Part shown: in pieces, positions 6,379 to 8,746 of the stretch
Position numbering within the stretch: the first letter of the stretch is position 1
Layout of the letters: each line of letters starts with the position of its first letter
NCBI GenBank assembly: GCA_964493945.1
Contig: CAZBQG010000192.1
Location: forward strand, 1-8,746
Source: CAZBQG01 sp964493945
Lineage (GTDB): Bacteria > Pseudomonadota > Alphaproteobacteria > Rhodospirillales > UBA2165
Direction of reading: 5' to 3'
DNA length: 8,746 nt
Made by a program: the position numbers and the translations under genes
Notes under the pieces: generated by a model
Seen by the model: the letters and a program-made list of their open reading frames with translations, nothing else
Told to the model about the DNA's origin: nothing
The model's database searches: none

Positions 6379-7134
6379 TTAGATGGTCAGACCCAGCCCC
6401 TGGCGCAAGACCTGCTGGGCCACCGGCGTGTAGGCGCCATCCGCTTCATGCAGGGCCAGCCCGGGCATCATGCGGGCCGGCGCCTTTGATCCCTTGTCGC
6501 CCCGCACCAGAACCCGCTTGGCGGCTTTTTGCCCCTGAGCATTTGGCAAAAGGGGAAAGATCACCATACCGCCCACCCCCGGGGTGAGACAGGAGATGAG
6601 CTGGTCGATCCGGTCTGCCCGATGGATAAAGCTGATGCTTCCCTTGGGCCGGGCCTGGGTCAGGCAGAAATCAACCCATTGGGCCAGATCGGCGCCGGTT
6701 TCCCGGTTGGCCAGATGCTTGGCCGGGTTCGCCGGCGGATGGCCGTGGGATGCCTCCAGATAGGGCGGATTGGCCATCACATGATCATAGCCCCCTCCCC
6801 CAAAATAGTCCGGCGGGTTGGCGATGTCGCCTTCGAAAGGCCGGAAATCATCCCCCATGCCATTGGCCGCGCCGTTTTCACGGGCAAGGTCCACCAGGGG
6901 GGCCTGCAGCTCGATGCCGTCGATAGCCAGGCCCTGAACCCGGCTGGCCAAACAAAGGGAGGCGGCGCCCGTGCCGCATCCCGCATCCAAAACCCGCTGA
7001 CCCCGCCTGGCGGGGACGAAGGCTGCCAGGAACACCGGATCGATGGCCGCCCGGTATCCCTCTTCCGGCTGGGCCAGACTGACGCGCCCATCCAAAAGCA
7101 GATCCCGGCTAAGCCCTTCCGCCTCAGTCATCAT
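6379..7134 (-). CDS. TrmN6-like class I N6-adenine methyltransferase
   Basis: 251 residues with a Rossmann SAM-dependent methyltransferase fold. Motif I is RVLDAGCGTGAASL (47-60), the acidic SAM-ribose residue is Glu75 in GIELQ (73-77), and the catalytic NPPY of N6-adenine enzymes is at 122-125. Overall it resembles E. coli YfiC/TrmN6, which methylates A37 of tRNA-Val, including the N-terminal QPEEGYRAAIDPVFLAAF (22-39) ahead of motif I. The target in this organism is not provable from sequence; another RNA or a protein glutamine (the HemK/PrmC NPPY variant) is less likely. The start is ATG 7134 or the adjacent in-frame ATG 7131, with a GAGGA-type ribosome binding site just upstream. It overlaps the DUF2007 gene by 11 nt (or 8 nt), so the two are translationally coupled. 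Confidence 0.9.
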   Translation of the reverse strand: MMTEAEGLSRDLLLDGRVSLAQPEEGYRAAIDPVFLAAFVPARRGQRVLDAGCGTGAASLCLASRVQGLAIDGIELQAPLVDLARENGAANGMGDDFRPFEGDIANPPDYFGGGGYDHVMANPPYLEASHGHPPANPAKHLANRETGADLAQWVDFCLTQARPKGSISFIHRADRIDQLISCLTPGVGGMVIFPLLPNAQGQKAAKRVLVRGDKGSKAPARMMPGLALHEADGAYTPVAQQVLRQGLGLTI

Positions 7135-7342
7135 CCAGTTCCTCGCCGGCCTGGCGCAACAGCCATTTGGCCCGGTTCAGATCATCATCCCCGACCATCA
7201 CACGCCTGGGAATGGCGATGGCGCTGCCTTCCAGGATGGAAGCGTGGCTGTCCAGCACCACAACGGGGATTCGCGCATCGCCCAGATAGGCCCGGAGCCA
7301 TGAAATAAAAACCAGATTATTGGTGCGCAACAGCTCGATCAT
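7124..7342 (-). CDS. DUF2007 domain protein (putative signal-transducing)
   Basis: 72 residues from ATG 7342, opening MIELLRTNNLVFISWLRAYL, typical of the DUF2007 family: a short alpha/beta domain in which residues 1-12 form a strand, 13-22 a helix, and VVVLDS and the SAIAIPRRVMV block further strands. The tail is acidic (EELDDD). A longer reading to ATG 7381 would add 13 residues, but these match nothing in the family and would run into the divergent promoter region. No convincing ribosome binding site is visible upstream. It is the first gene of the minus-strand row and overlaps the methyltransferase. Biochemical role unknown; the family name is only a prediction. Confidence 0.85.
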   Translation of the reverse strand: MIELLRTNNLVFISWLRAYLGDARIPVVVLDSHASILEGSAIAIPRRVMVGDDDLNRAKWLLRQAGEELDDD

Positions 7343-7358
7343 AGGTAATAGCCCGGAC

Positions 7359-7388
7359 TTGACCGGCCCCCGAGGGGCCACCTATGCT
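7359..7388 (+). promoter_or_regulatory. Sigma-70-like promoter of the polyprenyl diphosphate synthase gene
   Basis: TTGACC (7359-7364, 5 of 6) is followed by 18 nt and TATGCT (7383-7388, 4 of 6). Transcription would start near 7395 and leave a leader of about 40 nt. It sits in the only divergent intergenic region of the window. The spacer contains an inverted repeat. No equally good promoter is seen for the opposite strand. Confidence 0.55.
7365..7379. repeat. GC-rich inverted repeat in the promoter spacer
   Basis: GGCCCC (7365-7370) and GGGGCC (7374-7379) are perfect 6-bp arms around CGA. The repeat lies between the -35 and -10 boxes of the plus-strand promoter and in the presumed leader of the minus-strand DUF2007 gene. 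It could be an operator or an RNA hairpin. Confidence 0.6.
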
Positions 7389-7391
7389 CCA

Positions 7392-7403
7392 GATTGCGCA
7401 ATC
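7392..7403. promoter_or_regulatory. 12-bp perfect palindrome, possible operator
   Basis: GATTGCGCAATC is a perfect palindrome and overlaps the predicted transcription start of the synthase gene. One or two such 12-bp palindromes are expected by chance in a window this size, so only its position makes it a candidate binding site. Confidence 0.3.
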
Positions 7404-7433
7404 AAGCGCCAAATTGCAACGAAGAGAACGCCC

Positions 7434-8450
7434 TTGGGAGTAGTCATAAATTTGGACGGTGCGCCGGACCACCAGCCTTCGCTGGACGGGCTCAGCGCCT
7501 TGGTCGAGGCGGATATTAAAAAGGTCAATGATCTGATTATCCGTGCCATGTCCAGCCCCGTCGCCCTGATCCCGCAACTTGCCGGGCATATCGTGGCGGC
7601 CGGCGGCAAGCGCCTGCGCCCCATGCTGACCCTGGCGGCTGCCCGGTTATGCGGCTATACGGGTGATCGTCATATCGGGCTCGCCGCCTGCGTCGAATTC
7701 ATCCACACCGCCACATTGCTGCATGACGATGTTGTCGATGAGAGCGATCTCCGCCGGGGCCTGGACTCGGCCAACGCGGTCTGGGGCAATCAGGCCAGCG
7801 TGTTGGTAGGCGATTTCCTGTTCAGCCGGTCTTTCGAGCTGATGGTCGCCGACGGCTCCCTGGCCGTGCTGGCCGTGCTGTCGCGGGCCTCATCGGTGAT
7901 CGCCGAGGGCGAAGTGATGCAATTGGCTACGTCGAACAACACCGAGACCGGCGAAACCGCCTATCTGGAAGTGATCCAGGCCAAGACGGCGCAATTGTTT
8001 TCCGCCGCCTGCCGCATCGGCGCCCTGGTCGCCGACCGCCCCAAAGTGGAAGAAGAGGCGCTGGAAACGTACGGCATGAATCTGGGCATCGCCTTCCAAT
8101 TGGTGGATGACGTGTTGGATTATTCGGCCAAGCAGGCGACCCTGGGCAAATCCATCGGCGATGATTTCAAGGAGGGCAAGATCACGCTCCCGGTAGTTCT
8201 GGCCTTCCGCCGGGGCGGCGATGAGGAACGCACCTTCTGGCGCCGCACCCTGGAAGACCTGGATCAGACCGAGGATGATCTGCCCCATGCGCTGGAGCTT
8301 TTAAAAAAGAATGGCGCCCTGGAAGACACGGTGGAGCGCGCCAGGCATTACGGTGCCATCGCCCGCGACACCATGGGCATCTTCGCCGAAGGGACAGAAA
8401 AGCAGGCGCTTATCGACGCCATAGATTTCTGCATCCTCCGGCCTTATTGA
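7434..8450 (+). CDS. ispB: Long-chain polyprenyl diphosphate synthase (octa-/decaprenyl type)
   Basis: A trans-prenyltransferase that extends farnesyl diphosphate with isopentenyl diphosphate to make the ubiquinone side chain. From TTG 7434 it has 338 residues, normal for the family. Visible motifs are GGKRLRP (57-63), the first aspartate-rich motif DDVVD (98-102) followed by the arginines of LRRG (106-109), AKT (183-185) and the second motif DDVLD (225-229) within FQLVDDVLDY. The small Ala at position 93, five residues before the first motif, fits long-chain products. Product length (C40 or C50) cannot be fixed; alphaproteobacteria often make Q-10. The TTG start gives MGVVINLDG and has GAAGAG 7 nt upstream. 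An ATG at 7320 is in frame but lies upstream of the promoter and inside the divergent gene, so I reject it. It is the only complete plus-strand gene and converges on a disrupted gene. No clear terminator follows. Confidence 0.93.
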   Translation: MGVVINLDGAPDHQPSLDGLSALVEADIKKVNDLIIRAMSSPVALIPQLAGHIVAAGGKRLRPMLTLAAARLCGYTGDRHIGLAACVEFIHTATLLHDDVVDESDLRRGLDSANAVWGNQASVLVGDFLFSRSFELMVADGSLAVLAVLSRASSVIAEGEVMQLATSNNTETGETAYLEVIQAKTAQLFSAACRIGALVADRPKVEEEALETYGMNLGIAFQLVDDVLDYSAKQATLGKSIGDDFKEGKITLPVVLAFRRGGDEERTFWRRTLEDLDQTEDDLPHALELLKKNGALEDTVERARHYGAIARDTMGIFAEGTEKQALIDAIDFCILRPY

Positions 8451-8459
8451 TTTGGGTGC

Positions 8460-8591
8460 TCAGGCAGGCTTCCGCCCGCGCTGGATCGCATCGATGATCG
8501 TGTTGCTGACCGGCTTGACGCCGAAGGCCACACCCAGAAAATAAAGGTACCATTCGGGAAAGCTGGCCAGGACCTGGAAGCCGTTCCGGAC
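8460..8591 (-). pseudogene. C-terminal remnant of an unidentified gene cut by an IS
   Basis: An open minus-strand frame of 43 codons ends in TGA (8462-8460), only 9 nt from the end of the convergent synthase gene. It has no start codon, and an in-frame TAG (8594-8592) stands directly upstream, next to the IS end. The peptide includes LASFPEWYLYFLGVAFGVKP and ends in a basic QRGRKPA. It has the composition of a real protein end, with one likely membrane segment, and is compatible with a holin-like or other small membrane protein. The family is not recognised with confidence. The rest of the gene would lie beyond the IS, outside the window, or may be deleted. Confidence 0.6.
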
Positions 8592-8601
8592 CTAGGCTGC
8601 C

Positions 8602-8746
8602 TGGTCGGCCCCCATTGAGTGGTCCAGGTTGAATGTTAGTGCATGACCGGCCTGTAGTCCATTGGAACGATGGTTTCTGGGGCTGGTGGGTGATAGCCCA
8701 GCGCACTGTGTGGTCGCTTCGTGTTGTAGTGTTTCCTCCATTGCTC
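8602..8746 (-). mobile_element. IS3-family insertion sequence, right-hand part
   Basis: The element enters from the right edge with the 3' end of its transposase gene facing left. About 34 bp lie between the transposase stop and the presumed terminus. That terminus begins on the plus strand with TGGTCGGCCCCCATTGAG, a TG-start and C-run pattern typical of IS3-family ends. The exact boundary (8592-8602) and the target-site duplication cannot be fixed because the other end is missing. Confidence 0.75.
8636..8746 (-). CDS. IS3-family transposase OrfB, C-terminal end (partial)
   Basis: The last 36 codons of a DDE transposase, ending in TAA (8638-8636). The peptide contains HYNTKRPHSALGYHPPAPE, the signature end of the rve integrase domain in IS3-family OrfB proteins. 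The catalytic DDE residues lie upstream, outside the window. OrfB is normally made as an OrfAB fusion through a programmed -1 frameshift, which cannot be judged here. A 98-codon open frame overlapping on the same strand (down to 8410) is a shadow of this end. Confidence 0.9.
   Translation of the reverse strand, partial: EQWRKHYNTKRPHSALGYHPPAPETIVPMDYRPVMH

Noticed and set aside
6529..7308. 259-codon plus-strand open frame opposite the methyltransferase and DUF2007 genes
   Set aside because: The opposite strand encodes clear SAM and NPPY motifs; this frame is low-complexity and has no ribosome binding site.
7320..7433. ATG 7320 as the start of the polyprenyl synthase
   Set aside because: It would lie upstream of the promoter boxes and overlap the divergent gene start, and it adds residues unlike the family.
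7860..7886. Short tandem repeat CTGGCCGTG x2 in the synthase gene
   Set aside because: It encodes a normal helix (LAVLAVL) and is expected from codon bias.
7890..8288. 132-codon minus-strand frame inside the synthase gene
   Set aside because: Antisense to the segment carrying the DDVLD motif.
1..8746. CRISPR array, tRNA or rRNA genes
   Set aside because: No spaced direct repeats and no tRNA- or rRNA-like sequence were seen on either strand.

Overview
The window looks like a chromosomal segment of an alphaproteobacterium, most likely near the Rhodospirillales. The evidence is moderately high GC, protein sequences that read as alphaproteobacterial, two-subunit glycyl-tRNA synthetase genes followed directly by pyruvate phosphate dikinase, and a divergent polyprenyl diphosphate synthase gene. 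The assignment is by recognition only; no search was run.

Ten genes lie on the minus strand, read from about 7342 down to 1. In their own 5'->3' order they are: a DUF2007 protein, a TrmN6-like N6-adenine methyltransferase, an S49 (SohB/SppA-like) peptidase, a four-segment membrane protein, a two-segment membrane protein with an acidic tail, a 70-residue single-span protein with four cysteines, a VOC/glyoxalase-fold protein, glyQ, glyS, and the first third of ppdK, which runs off the left edge. Overlaps at DUF2007/methyltransferase (11 nt), glyQ/glyS (8 nt) and glyS/ppdK (4 nt) suggest translational coupling. Gaps elsewhere are short (about 27 to 80 nt). A possible internal promoter sits just before glyQ.

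One gene is complete on the plus strand: a long-chain polyprenyl diphosphate synthase (ispB type; quinone side chain), probably starting at TTG 7434. It is divergent from the DUF2007 gene across about 91 bp. That gap holds a sigma-70-like promoter, an inverted repeat lying in the promoter spacer, and a 12-bp palindrome near the predicted transcription start.

The right end (8460-8746) is a break in the conserved order. The 3' end of an IS3-family transposase gene (minus strand) and its terminal repeat lie against a 43-codon C-terminal remnant of an unidentified gene, so an insertion appears to have destroyed a host gene downstream of ispB.

Most of the window is housekeeping: glycine charging, PEP/pyruvate interconversion, quinone biosynthesis, RNA modification and membrane proteolysis. 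I see no obvious new defence or mobile system. The least explained parts are the three small membrane proteins at 4310-5440, the 9-bp tandem repeat in front of the peptidase gene, and the IS-truncated gene.
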